This document shows positions 1 through 11,267 of a DNA stretch of 64,000 bases, one piece after another. The notes beneath the pieces were generated by a model. It did not search any database and was not told where the DNA came from. It saw only the letters and a list, made by a program, of their open reading frames with translations. The first letter of the stretch is position 1, and the number at the start of each line of letters is the position of its first letter. Source of the stretch: Phytophthora sp. 'mugwort' (lineage: Eukaryota > Oomycota > Peronosporomycetes > Peronosporales > Peronosporaceae); contig JAUCEF010000017.1 of assembly GCA_033558025.1 (NCBI GenBank), forward strand, positions 1,426,001 to 1,490,000. Direction: 5' to 3'. A program made the position numbers and the translations under genes.

Positions 1-409
1 CAAGGGCCTAAATATTGCAAGGAATGTCGAGACCGTGGTCTAACATCATCTAGTGATGAGAAGCTAGGATTTGGAAAATATGAAAATAGAAAGCCTGCTT
101 CACTATTAGGTCTACATCCACTTCCTATTTAAGTGCGACACCATATCTCGAAGCCTCTAAACAGGATCTAGCTCGCAATCTACTACCACAAACAATTATT
201 GGTACAGGTAAGTACCACAACAAATCCATTCAATGGATTAAGGCTAACGCTGTTGGATATTTATTATAACTGGCTTAAAGCCTCCAACAAGCCTTACGCC
301 AAATATCTGAATTAATTAATTTCCGATCTTTTTTGTATATGAGTATGATATAAAGTCGATCCTGATACAAGATCCAAATATTATAAAGTCATATCTACAC
401 AGAATAATA
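1..409. other. Unassigned AT-rich left edge
   Basis: The first 140 bases hold a short open frame on the plus strand with a CxxC pair near its start, ending in a stop at about 140. It runs off the window edge, so it could be the tail of a gene or of an element. The rest is AT-rich with stops in all frames. I see no recognisable gene, RNA or repeat here. Confidence 0.3.
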
Positions 410-440
410 CTAGCCGAGCGCCGCCGCCTACGCGGCGGTG
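410..440 (-). mobile_element. Helitron-like 3' terminus
   Basis: Read on the minus strand, this site has a 7-bp GC stem (421-427 pairing with 432-438, 4-nt loop), a 7-nt spacer, the tetranucleotide CTAG (410-413), then T. A GC hairpin shortly upstream of CTRR followed by T is the established 3' end of Helitron rolling-circle transposons. The element body would lie to the right of 413 in minus orientation. Its 5' TC end was not located, and no Rep/helicase coding is visible nearby, so it would be non-autonomous or truncated. The plus-strand site at 62561-62588 has the same layout and spacing. Confidence 0.55.
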
Positions 441-643
441 AGTTTATTTTTGGTCACACATAGGTGGGCCTGCCCCGGGTTCAGTTTTGTCCCAGTATAG
501 GGTTTAGTTTTGGTCTCAGTAGGACGGCTAAAAATATACATCAAGTTTAAACCAATCGTTAATTTCTATTTCTACCAATGGCCGCCTTCGGCGGAATGGT
601 GTTTTAGCCAACGGCGACCCGCCTTCACTGCGCTCGGCAGCCA
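440..643. other. Non-coding segment with a small hairpin
   Basis: No gene is visible. A short GC hairpin (CCGCC-TTC-GGCGG) lies near 583-595. The segment may be the body of the Helitron-like element whose 3' end is at 410, or flank of the Maverick remnant that follows. Confidence 0.25.
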
Positions 644-3600
644 ATGAGATTGAGGCTAGAATTACGGACGAACGGACGGAGGATGTTAGTGTTGAGTTTT
701 AGGATAGCCAAGAAATATATAGGCAACATGTTTGCATACGAGCTCGAAAAATTAAAGAGATTAAATATACAAGCTATTAAATGGGGTAGCAGCTATCGTG
801 TTAAGGTGCGTGGTAGAACCGGTAAGATGTTTATGTTATCAACCTTTCACTCCCAATCAACCAGAGATTGGTGGTTAAGCAGTACAATGTTCCCATTGAA
901 GGCCTTGTGAAAGCACTTGTCGCCTGACTACAAAGCTGATCCTAAGTATCGTTTTTACAATGGCAATCACATGGAATCATACCTATATGAGGGTGTTAAG
1001 CCTTCTGATTTCTACGACAAGCTCGGGAACGTTCTTTCGACTCAGGCGAGTGAGTTTAAAATAAATGTTGCTCTCGGGTACGAACTTGTAAGCAAGACCG
1101 ATCCTGATGACACTCGCTACTTCTACCCGAATCTTGCTAATAGTTATGTATTCAATAAGTCTGTCGCTATCAATAGCAAGGCGGATATTCAAATGATGGT
1201 GATGTCTGAAATCCGTTCTATGGAGTTGGCTGACAAACTGAACTACCCCAGCTCCGGGTATAAGCTCAAGGCGATAAAAAACTGCATTCAAGATTTTCAT
1301 CTACCATCGCGACAATGCTCTCGGGGATAGCGAAGCTGTCATCCCTAAGATTATTCGCGAAAACAAGCATGTAATCAGCTTCCCTAAGACCGACAACAAG
1401 TGCGTCTTTCCCTGCATCTCCTGACATACATTCCAGAGTCCTAAGAAGGATGTCGCAGAATTCAGGCTCAGGTAAGGGAGGCATTCTTTTTTTTCAAGCA
1501 CTACTGCTCTTCAAGGTTGTTACATATTCGTTGAGTCCGTTTAGAAACTTCAAGCCTATTGACCTACTACAACTCGATGAGGTTGGGATATGCTTCCAAC
1601 TTGGTATTAACGTATATAAGATGGATGTAGCTTCTGGAAATGTAGAATGCATTCGTAGATCGGACAAGGGGTATGAAGCTATGGATATTCAATCGTACGA
1701 GAATCACGCTCTTTACATCAAGAACATCGATATGCTTCAGTCTAAATATCAATGTCCTAAATGTAAAATGGTTTTCATCAGCGCTGAAAAGCTTAAAAAT
1801 CACAAGAAGAATCAGTGCGAGCTTGTGAATACTGAGAGCTTCCCCGCTGAGCCAACTATCTACAAACCAGCTCATAACACGATACGATCATTGCTTACGA
1901 AGTATTCCATCAAGGATGCTGACCAGTACATGGACCACTTCACCATTTATGACTTTGAGGCCATCCTTAAGCCTAGCGCGACTCAACACGGGGAGAATAC
2001 TGTCTTCACGAACGAGCACATTCCAGTGTCTGTATCCGTAGCTGATAGCTTAACCGAGGAGGTGCGTTGCTTTGTAAATGACGATCCAAAGGTGTTGCTT
2101 GCGGATATGCTCAATACATTGGCGATGTGTCGGTTAAGATCCAGCAGTACAATGTCAAAACAATATAAGACGCTTCTACAGAAAATCATTAATGCTCGCG
2201 GTCTGACAGGTATGGAAATTCAGGGGGTAAATCTTGGTAAGACATATAAGGTGTAAAGAGGGAAAATATGCCAGCTTTTTGACTTTCACAGCGGTCTTGA
2301 CTTTGGTAAGCAAATATCTGATTACGGGAAACTGGAACAGCAGCTTGATCAGGTACCAGTATTCGGCTTCAATTCTGGTCGATAGATATCAACTTGATTA
2401 AGAGGGACTTGTTTGCCGTCTTCGGTACTGACAACATCAAATCTGTTATCAAGAACCCCAGCGACATGTGCATTGCTACGTCGGACATTAAAATGCTCGA
2501 TGTTAGTAACTACGTACCAGCCACGATAAGTATCTTAGACGCATCTCGGTGGATGCAAATGCGATGACGAAAATTAGATGTCTGTGGTCTTGGCAAGGGT
2601 GTTTTCCCGTGCGAGTACATCACTGCATTCAATGTGCTACACCAGAATACTATCCCGCCTAAGTCAGCTTTGACAGCAAGCTCCGTGAGCAAGCATCACC
2701 GTGATGACTACGAACGAGTGAAGTTCGTGTGGGAGTACTACGATATGAAACCAATCAAGGACCTACTGGTCTGGTCCAACAATCTCGATATTCCATTTAG
2801 CAAGGCTATTAAAGCCCAGCGTGAGCTATTCAAGCGTTTCGATCTGGATATGTTTGCTGATGGAGTGTCGATACTCGGCCTTTCGGAGAAGGTCATGTAT
2901 CAGACCTGCTTCAATCTCTCTCCAATATCCGGATAAGAAACCTGCTAACGCATTCCAATTTCCAGCTAAGCGCATGGGTGGCTACAATAGTCAGGACGCT
3001 AAGACAAAGCGAAAATTTGGTATGACACTCGAGCACTTGAATACATTGCTGCAAAAGCAAAATTATTTGTGTGGTCTATGCTACTGCTAGCTGACCGCTG
3101 ATACCGCTTCAGCAGATCGTATCAACAATAATCTTGGCCACATCGACGGCAACATCTTGATCAGCTGTGCGAAGTCACCGCTCGTAAGGATATGTCGCTG
3201 AAGGGATTTCGGTATAAGAAGTTGCTTGAGTTCAACTCGGACAGGCTGGTATATTCTATTGATCGGGAGGAGAAGAGATATATCTGCTAAGATCAAGGCC
3301 AATATAGCTGGAGGTCCATCTATTATCTTCAATCGCTATGCTAAGCGTAATTAGACGAAGATTCGTGGTGGCAAGGTCTGTAAGAGAATTATCGGATACG
3401 ATGCTAACGCTGTGTACCTGTGGGCGCTTGGTAGAGATGCCATGCGGTTAATTAAGTACAGTTGAGGCGCATGGCGGTATCATCGATGACATCACTAATG
3501 ACACTAAGATCTCTGGCTTTCTCGAGTGTGATATTCGCACACCAGACCACCTCAAACATTACTTGGTGAGATGACCCCAATTTTCAAGAATGTGCTGATC

Positions 3601-4680
3601 GACTGCACGAATGAGAGCGTCATTGGTAAGCACATGTTCGATTACAATGAGGCACGCGAGCAAAGCCGAGCAATGTCAGCTCGTGAGCTGATTGGTAGCT
3701 ACTTTGGTGAAAAGATTCTTATATACACACCTTTGCTTAAGTGGTACCTTTCTCGGGTATGGAGATCACCAAGACTTACTGCATTATGAAGGCCAGCTCT
3801 TACAAGGCTTTTGCTCCATTTCTGGAGGTTGTATCAAATGCTCGACGAGAGGGTGTTGTTAATAAGTCTAAGGCGATGATTGCTGAGATGATGAAACTTG
3901 TAGGCAACAGTGCTTTCGGTCGATCTGGAATGGACATAAGCAAGCACAAAGAGGTCAAGTATGAGCTGAACGACAAAGCTGTTAAGAACAAGATCGAACA
4001 CTTTACCTTCCATGGCTTGAAGGAGCTTAATGATGCGTGTGAAAGCACCATGAAGAAACGCCGACTCAATAACAAGAACCCGATCATTTGTCGATTGCTA
4101 TCTTCCAGCTGGCTAAGCTACATATGTTTCACTTCTACTACGACTGCAATAATTTTTACTTCGGCCGCTCTGACTTCCAGTATCAGAAGATGGACACTGA
4201 TTCGGCTTATATCGCTTTCAGCTGTGAGAAACCATTTCAAGACTGTATCAAGCCCGAGCTACGTGCCCACTTTAAGGAGCACAAGTACGATTGGTTCCAC
4301 GCGACTACAACACTGAGGTAGCTAAGTTTGATTGCCGTAGCGATGGCCTGCTCAAATATGAATGGTCGGGTGATGCTATGGTCTCACTATCGAGTAAGAA
4401 CTATATTTGCTATCTACCCGACGAATCTTACAAGGTCAAAGTTTCAGCGAAGGGTGTTCAGCAGGAAGGTGGTCAAAACGATGCTGTTCTTAATCCTGAT
4501 GGTTTTGAGACTGTTCTACGGGATCGCATCACGCTACAAGGTGCAAACAAGGGTTTCAGACTATCGAAAGAAACCAAATTTATCATCACCACTACTCAAA
4601 ACAAAGCAGCGCTCAATTACTACTACGACAAGCGTCGAGTACTTGAGGATGGTATCACGACTAAAGCACTTGATATCTAG
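644..4680 (+). pseudogene. Protein-primed DNA polymerase B (Maverick type), broken
   Basis: Successive open segments in different frames (644-910, 917-1330, 1450-2256, 2634-2936, 2821-3090, 3571-3789, 3741-4087, 4088-4321, 4291-4680) read as one polymerase of well over 1,000 residues. Visible landmarks are a CxxC...HxxxxC zinc-finger-like segment near 1750-1820, the exonuclease motif YDFEA near 1950, a CxxC/HNH-like insert around 3070-3170, polymerase motif A (YDANAVYLW) near 3400, motif B (MMKLVGNSAFGR) near 3890-3920, and motif C (MDTDSAYI) near 4191. Frame changes and stops between these blocks make it inactive. Homology to organellar/viral-type family-B polymerases is known for this family. 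That it belongs with the integrase downstream is inferred from adjacency. Confidence 0.82.
3000..3340 (+). other. HNH-like zinc insert inside the polymerase
   Basis: Between the N-terminal half and polymerase motif A lies a segment with a CxxC pair (about 3070-3085) followed by an SADRINN...GH...N block and a further cysteine. This resembles HNH/endonuclease-type cores (DRI...GH...N). It is interrupted by a stop at 3088-3090 and by frame changes. Whether it was a functional nuclease domain of the polymerase or an invaded homing-type module cannot be decided from one copy. Confidence 0.5.
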
Positions 4681-4714
4681 GTAACTACCCACTGGAGATA
4701 TTTTTTAATGTAAA

Positions 4715-5762
4715 TATAGATCATTGACACGCTATTAAAGAAACTCTACTATGACCCCAAAGCCGGTTTTAATGGGACTCAAGCTCTGTATCAGAAGGCA
4801 AAGGAGTTATATGCTAGATATCTCTTAAAATCGTAAAAGATTAGTATGCGAGTCGACCGATATTCAGCGATTTCAGGAGCAAAATACGCGGTTCAATGGC
4901 TTCAAAATAGCTTCGCATAACGCCAACTCGTGGCAAATGTATCTTGCATTTTGGGAGAAACGACAAATTTTGACTGCTATCAACATTAACTCAAGGTTGG
5001 GCTTTGCAAAGCTCTTATCAAACAAGACGGCAGCAACTGTGTTAGCAGCGCTTAAAGCTTTTTTCGCCTCCATAAGGTGAATATCATTACAAGCGATAAT
5101 GGCTGCGAGTACATGAACTCACAGGCTTAAGAATTCTTCAAATCCAAGAAATTAAGCACTAAACAACGAGCCCGGCATCATGGTACTATGGGAAAATCGA
5201 GCGATTCGACAGAACGTTAAAGCAGAGACTAACTAAAATATCTCCCAAGAGGATCTCGCAAAAGATTATCGCCGATGTTATTGAAAATGAGGCAAAAGGC
5301 AAAGTAATGGATGCGGATCTCAGTCATAATAAGGTCGAAGCCGATAGAATTACAAATGAGTTTGAGGTTGGATCAAGCGTATTATACCGCCTCAAGAAGC
5401 AGACATTTGATAAAAAGAAACTGCTAGATCGAGCAAAGCAGTCTATACAAATAGTTGGAATTGATGGCTACCGAATCCAAATCCGTTCAAATGGTCATAC
5501 CCTCAACAAGGCACCAAACGATCTTAAAACGGATAAAAAAACAGAGACCACAGATGCTACTATTAACCGAGGTGATATTCCTGAGGCGGAAAAGATCTTG
5601 GATCACAAGAAGATACGGCCTGGGAAGTACAAATATCTGATAAGCTAGCTTGGTAATGAGCCTGACTCTGGGAGCCAGAAGATAATCTGCGGTTGACTAA
5701 CAAGAACAAGATATTAACTCTTGAGAAGGAGTGTTGGGCGACAAAAGAATATGAGCCATGAT
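4715..5762 (+). pseudogene. Maverick integrase with C-terminal chromodomain, broken
   Basis: The N-terminal zone (4719-4835) carries the LLKKLYYDPKAGFNG motif typical of Maverick integrases. The core shows the retroviral-type signature SDNGCEYMN near 5090-5115, covering the second catalytic Asp. The longest clean frame (5307-5648) encodes the basic post-core SH3-like segment. The frame then ends at a stop, but the next frame carries WEPEDNLRLTNKNK (about 5680-5715), the second half of a chromodomain. Stops and frame changes throughout show decay. It lies directly downstream of the polymerase in the same orientation, which supports one element. Confidence 0.75.
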
Positions 5763-6117
5763 AAGCTTTAAAGTTAAATTAATAGAGACATCCTCTGTCA
5801 GCTTTGACCCATATATATTTTCAATATTTTTAATGAGATTATGAATTATATGATATATAGACACTCATCTCGTAACAATGTGCCCCAGTTTGTATAAAAA
5901 AAGGAACGTGAGTTTGTGATCATCCAATAAGTAAGTCGAATCAAAAATGAGTTGCTGAACCTTAATGCAACAGCGAATTTCCGTAAAGCGGTAGTCAATC
6001 AAAAGTATTAACACGAATTGGAAGAAATCTTCGGCGTTCCGTTCCATTGTATCAAATACCGATATCTAATCTTCTCAATGAACGAAACCGAGTCTGTCAT
6101 ACATCTACCTTTCCGTC

Positions 6118-6777
6118 ATGACTCAGTTATGCCGAGCTATTGGTAGAGAATTTATGACTATCATTTTTTATGAATCACAACGTATAGGATCAATATGTTT
6201 CCAAATTTCACATCACTCGTTCAGAGAGAACGAAAACGGCAGGAGCTCCTCGAAAGCGCTCAGCGTCGCGTTTCGCCAAGCAAATGCGAAGCGTGAGATG
6301 TATGAAGGCGCTTCGTGGGCTACTGACATTCCCAATGTGATCGCAGCCTCTAAGAAAACACCTTCCACAACTCAGACAGACTCATCCGAGTCTGCTGAGT
6401 CCTTAAAAAAACACTGATTGATGAATACTCCCATACAAACCCTGAGGTATTTACACCTAATTTTCACTTGTGATGATCGATGCTGAAGTTGATGCTCGTC
6501 CTCAAGTATCTGATTCTGGGGTGAATATATCACCTCAAACGATCGATATTGGAACTGATGCCACTCCACAAACAGTAGATGCGAAACAAACAAGAAATAG
6601 ATTAGTAGATACTGAGGATCAAGTAGCTGCACGATCATTGATTAAGAATTTACTTAACCTCAATCCGAACTGGGCAGCTCTTCGAGTTAAGCCAATTAAA
6701 CGGAAAACTAGTAAGGATGACAATCGATACTATCTGGGTAGTAAAGGTTTCATTAATAAACATCAGAACGGGTAAAA
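6118..6777 (+). other. Two short open frames of unknown identity
   Basis: Frames 6118-6417 (99 codons) and 6470-6775 (101 codons) are polar and hydrophilic. The second has a repetitive Asp/Pro/Thr-rich start and a basic end. I do not recognise either. Their position just after the Maverick integrase makes them candidates for degraded accessory or structural genes of that element, but no motif supports this. Confidence 0.25.
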
Positions 6778-6779
6778 AT

Positions 6780-7600
6780 AGTAAGTCATATCAATCGATT
6801 GACTGGTTGCTAGTGAGCAAAAGCTCATAAATATCTGGTACGAGGGTGGAAGCAAATCGATCGATGAAGTGTGCTGTAGCGGGATCGGTAAAAATATTAT
6901 TAAGACCCGATCTGCTTACCAACTGCGCCCAGACACCGACTAACGGAGGGGTTCCCAGATGATCCGTGAATCAGCTGAACTTGGTCTCACATTGTGTACC
7001 ATCGGTGGGCTGAATCTCTCTTGGGACTTTAAGAGATGCAGCGATGTAAAGTCTTGAACGTCCTGGCGGGACGCGTGGACGTGGAGCAGCGTCGCTCTGC
7101 TGCCGTTATTGGTTCCGAACTGAGGTAGTCGACCTTCGTTCGGGGGCCTGGACTTGATCCGAGGTCGGGATTGCCGTGTGGCGTTGTTTCTTTCCTTTCC
7201 TTGAGATGCTTCCCGCCCCCATTAGCGGGATATTGCGATTGAGAGTCGAGACGATCGTCAGGCAAGCACTGAATGCCGATCGATCGGGGTATGCGCTTGA
7301 GCAGAAGTTCGCTAGCGTGGGGGAGGGTCGGCCAATATACGATCCGATCATCTCACCGCGACGCTTGATCTGCTACGTTGGGCTAGTTGATACTTGGGAG
7401 AACCAATGCAGATCCCTTCCAGCGCCAGTTAAAAAACCCTAGGTCATCCAGTGTAAATTCGAGTCTGATTGTTGATTATCCTTTTCTTGTCCTATCCTCC
7501 CATCCTGAACTTTATATCGTGCCACCTGAGCCTCCTGAATTTTGCCCTCTTCAGCCACTCAACACGTACCGTCCTCACACTTACCCATCCGCGGAGATGA
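6780..7600. other. Non-coding segment
   Basis: No convincing gene is visible. Several short overlapping frames occur on both strands in a GC-rich stretch without recognisable motifs. It grades into the GATC-rich repeat that follows. Confidence 0.3.
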
Positions 7601-8260
7601 TTGCTGATCGAATCTCGATCTGTCAGATCACGTATGTCAGAACATGTATGCCGATCTTCCAGATCGAGGATGTCGGAACCTGTATACCGATCGGCGAATA
7701 TCGATCAACCCGATCTGCTCAATCTTGTCCGCAAGGTCGATCCCATCTGCCCGATCTCGGACGATGGGGTGTAGACCGATCTTCCGAACCTTGAACGCCG
7801 GATCGGCCCGATCTGCCAACTTCGCTGTCGATCTGCTCAATCTTGACCGCAAGGGCGATCCGCTCTGACCGATCGCAGACGACGGGGTATAGGCCGATCT
7901 GCGGCAGCCGGATTAGCCTGATCTTCTAGATCCCGAACGCCAGATCGGCCCGATCTGTCAGATCCCGCCATCGATCCGCCCGATCTGCCAGATCCCGTAT
8001 GTCCGAACCTGTGTGCCGAACTGCCAGAAAGGGTGCACCGACCTGAACGAGGGCTAATCTTGATCGATTACGGTCCGTTGAATATTTATCAGAGTCGTTC
8101 CCGGCCGGGCACGATCTGCATGTTACCGATCGGTCTTGATTCACGCCCCTTGACTCCAATCTTGATGTCTGGCGCCGATTCGATCTAAGCCGATCGGTCT
8201 TGATCGGCATCCCTTGCCCGGATCTGGTCTAAGATTGGCCGTGATCGAGGGTCGATCGGG
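7600..8260. repeat. Degenerate GATC-rich satellite-like array
   Basis: The segment is extraordinarily dense in GATC, about thirty occurrences in some 650 bases, mostly as CGATC, AGATC or GATCGG. Longer units repeat imperfectly. A block starting GATCTGCTCAATCTT occurs at 7712 and again at 7830 with similar following sequence (offset 118). A block GAACGCC(G/A)GATCGGCCC occurs at 7793 and 7935 (offset 142). The array therefore looks like diverged tandem units of about 120-140 bp. Small open frames on both strands here are by-products of the repeat. Confidence 0.6.
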
Positions 8261-8740
8261 GGTGACTGTGGTCATATAAAGCGTAAATCGATCATAATCT
8301 GCCAATCGCCAGTAAGTTTCGTCCCTCGCCTGAACTGCGTCCTTTATGTGATATCCATCCAACCTGGGTCGCCGTCAAATTCGCTTTCCGCCCCTTGTCA
8401 GTTGTCCTCTGGTTGATTTTTTCCACCTATCTCGCAGATCGGCTCGTTGCCACGGGGTTTGAGATTCTTATCTGACGCTCCCCCCCCCCCCCGTCCGAAG
8501 TCGTCGCCGTACAGCGGCCCCACTTCGGCCACACTCTTCAAGCCGCCTATTTAGGCCAGACTACTCGTTCCGGGAACGCGGATACATCTGGGTCTCATTT
8601 TCATCCCTTCGAGCTTGCTAACATATGCATAACTTTACACATACATCCCATTTCCTCCGATCTGTGGCTATCCCACGGATCCTTCTTCCGATCCGTCGTC
8701 GCGGTGACCAACTCACCGCCACGGCCAACCGTGCGTTCCC
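8261..8740. other. Degraded sequence left of the gypsy element
   Basis: This contains a C homopolymer near 8480-8492 and no gene. The 3' LTR of the minus-strand gypsy element would be expected here, immediately beyond its chromodomain stop (8746-8748), but I see no similarity to the candidate right-hand LTR. The element appears truncated or heavily diverged on this side. Confidence 0.35.
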
Positions 8741-8745
8741 CGATC

Positions 8746-9376
8746 TCACATCACACCGAATCGATTCCGGTTGGCCTGTCCCCGGAGGAAATCTTGGAGG
8801 TGTGCTCCACAGTTGAGATCGGCTTCATCAACTAAACTGGGGTCCTCATATCCCTTCCAATACACTGGGAATTCCCACACCATTCTACATATGTGGCATG
8901 GTCCTTTCCGAGTTGCAGAGAAGGTCAACGAATACTCGCTGCGCCTCGAGATCGCCGGAACGGAGTATCGGCTCTTCCTCGCTTCGAAGCGCTGGACCGT
9001 TCGCTCGCTGAGCTACGTGGTCAGTTGGACCTCCCCGTGCGCCCCCAGCGCTTTGGCCAGCCACCGGCTGCGGCCCCAAGGCCTCCGCGCTTACCCGAGC
9101 CGGGTCTCGATATGGCTTAAGGAAGCCTACGTAAAACACGGGGGGTGTACGCATCTTCTTCGGAAGATTGAGCGTGTACGCAAGGCCCTTCCTGGCCACG
9201 ACCCTAAAAGGTCCAATGAAGCGCGGGCGCAACTTAGTCTTAAAGACTGCAGACACTGCATTTGTAGGTAGATTTTTAGCGTTTAATAAAACTTTGTCAC
9301 CGACTTTAAACACTTCAATGTTGCTTCTATCCTTTGCATCAGCCTGTTCCTTCTGAACATCTTGGCTTTCAGCCAT
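8746..9376 (-). pseudogene. gypsy integrase C-terminus and chromodomain, broken
   Basis: Frame 9376-8885 contains the post-core integrase module (VGDKVLLNAKNLPT... LRPRFIGPFRVVARKG...YTLNLP...FYVGFLKPYRDP), followed by a Pro/Ala/Glu-rich linker. A second frame (8928-8746) carries a degenerate chromodomain end (VYWKGYEDPSLVDEADL). In chromoviruses this domain directs integration to chromatin. The frame change between the two around 8900 disables it. Confidence 0.75.
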
Positions 9377-9458
9377 CGCATCGCGTACTTGTCATAAGAC
9401 ACTTAAACGTGTAGACACGAACGTGTCAATTTGTTTGCGAACTGCAGCTGGGCTGATC

Positions 9459-10184
9459 TCAGGTAGCCCATCGGCTATCCCCCCCAGTAAGCCCAGAACC
9501 ACGGAGTGGTGGCGTCAGCGGGACGCGAGGGTGTTTGAGAACGTTCAAATAGAACGAGGTGAAGCCTGTCGAGGCATGCACCGCATTGTTCAATGCAAAC
9601 TGAACGAGTGGGAGCATCGAGCTCCATTGCTTGGGTCTGTCTGCACAGACGCTCCGAAACATGTCTTCGACTAGGCGATTCACGCGTTCAGTCTGACAAT
9701 CGGTCTGCGGATGGTCCGCTGTGGACATGTCGAGTCGAGTGCCGAGCACCTTAAAGACCGACGTCCAAAACTTACCCGTAAAACGAGGATCTCAATCCAA
9801 GACATTTGCCTCTGGCAGGCCATGCTGTCGAAATACACGATTATGAACAGCGTGGCTGTTCCTTCTCCATCGATGGAGTCCGGCACCGCCGCTAAATGAG
9901 CCGTCTTGCTCAATCGGTCGACAAAGACCACGATACCCGTGTTGCCCGCCGCATCGCATGGCAGGCCGAACACAAAGTCCATACTCATGCATTGCCAACA
10001 CCCCGTGGGTACAGGCCAACGGCGCAGCCGAGTTTGGCGAGGGTTTAACCCATTGACACGTCTCACACGTGCGTACATACGTACTGACCCACTTTGTAAA
10101 TCTTCGGCCACCAGTAGTGGGAGCTCACCGAGCTGTACGTCTTTTCTCGACCGAGATGACCGCCAAGTGGGTTTATCATATGCC
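9459..10184 (-). pseudogene. gypsy integrase core, frameshifted
   Basis: Minus-strand frames give MSMDFVFGLPCDAAGNTGIV, which carries the first catalytic Asp, then VFVDRLSKTAHLAAVP. The frame changes around 9860-9750, and reading resumes with the STADHPQTDCQTERVNR block around the catalytic Glu (usual family form has G where C is found). The HALNNAVHAST-type end block follows. Several shifts mean no intact integrase. Confidence 0.82.
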
Positions 10185-11267
10185 TCATAGAGGATACGAT
10201 GCTTGAGATCCTTCGTGAGGAACCACGCCACGTGGGGTGTCTTCTGGACCAGTACCGTAGTACAATAGGCCATCATCCAGAGTGTATCGATATAGCCTCG
10301 CGCGCAACCGCGCTGACAGCTTAATGTCTGAGTTAGCAAACTCCGCGCTTCCTAGAACATGTAGCAGAGCTACGCAGGACTCGTCACGCGTGTACGCACC
10401 GCGGATCAAGTCTGTCACAGACGAAGTCACCGTCGTGACGTGAGCGATCTCATAGTCTGTCCTGCGTGATAACGCATCGGCCAAGACGCTCTGCCTGCCA
10501 GGCTTGTACTTCACGTCGAAGTTGTACTCCGCAAAGAAGGAGAGCCAACGGGCCATTCTCTGAGAGAGATGAGGCGACGGAGTCGCCGTGCGTAGCGACG
10601 CATGATCAGTGTAGATTATAAACGGCTTGAAGCCGAGCAGGTGAACCCTGCATTTGGTGAGCGCATACTTCATCGCAAGTAGCTCTTTGTCATGAACTGG
10701 ATAGTTCTTCTCAGCAGCCTTGAGCTGGCGAAATTTAAACGCGATCACGCGTTCACGCCCTCCAGCGTCTGCTTGCAACAAAGCACTGCCGATGGCAAAG
10801 TCCGACGCGTCACAGACGACACTGAAAGGACGATCGGGATCTGGCAACACCAGGATCGGCGCCTGAAGGAGACTCTCCTTAATGGTTTCAAAAGCCGCTT
10901 AATGTCCGGTGTCCCAACACCAGTCCACATCATGCTTAAGGAGATTGGACAGTGGCCTTGCCACCTCAGCATAGTTCTTGCTGTACTTATGCAAGTAATT
11001 GGCCAGGCCAAGCCACTTCCGTAAGTCTTTCTGGTTCTTTGGAAATGGCCAGTCTATAATGGCCTTGACCTTAGCGGGATCCGCTCGAAGGCCACGCTTC
11101 CCAATGAAGCATACCAGAAAGGGGATCTCTTCAGTGCCGAAGACACACTTGTCAACGTTGGCATACTACTTGTGTGTGTGCATGCACTCGAGCACCGCTC
11201 GCAGGTTCTCAATGTGGTTCTCCACCTCAGTCTTTCCATGCTCCGCACGACTGGGGACGAATATATC
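10185..11267 (-). pseudogene. gypsy reverse transcriptase C-terminus and RNase H
   Basis: Past the insertion, minus-strand reading resumes with DDIFVPSRAEHGKTEVENH, then the thumb/connection region (LRADPAKVKAIIDWPFPKNQ). The clean frame 10850-10185 carries the RNase H domain with FSVVCDASDFAIGSALLQ, the KNYPVHDKELLAMKYAL block, IIYTDHASL and the LADALSRR end motif. At least one stop (near 11166) and one frame change near 10900 break it. The order and motifs are those of Ty3/gypsy pol. Confidence 0.88.

Larger units (their letters stand above)
644..6780 (+). mobile_element. Degenerate Maverick/Polinton-type element
   Basis: This stretch carries, in order, a family-B DNA polymerase of the protein-primed type and a retroviral-like integrase ending in a chromodomain-like segment. 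That pair is diagnostic of Maverick/Polinton self-synthesising transposons, which are known from oomycetes. Both genes are broken by many stops and frame changes. No packaging ATPase, cysteine protease or capsid gene is recognisable. Long terminal inverted repeats were not found by eye. The right boundary is arbitrary: the unassigned frames at 6118-6777 may or may not belong to the element. Confidence 0.75.

Noticed and set aside
6890..6960. Possible tRNA (GATCTGCTTACCAACTGCGCC block)
   Set aside because: It has a D-arm-like word, but no T-arm, box B or acceptor pairing could be found.
8625..9271. Plus-strand frames over the gypsy 3' end
   Set aside because: The minus strand encodes integrase and chromodomain here; the plus frames are shadows.
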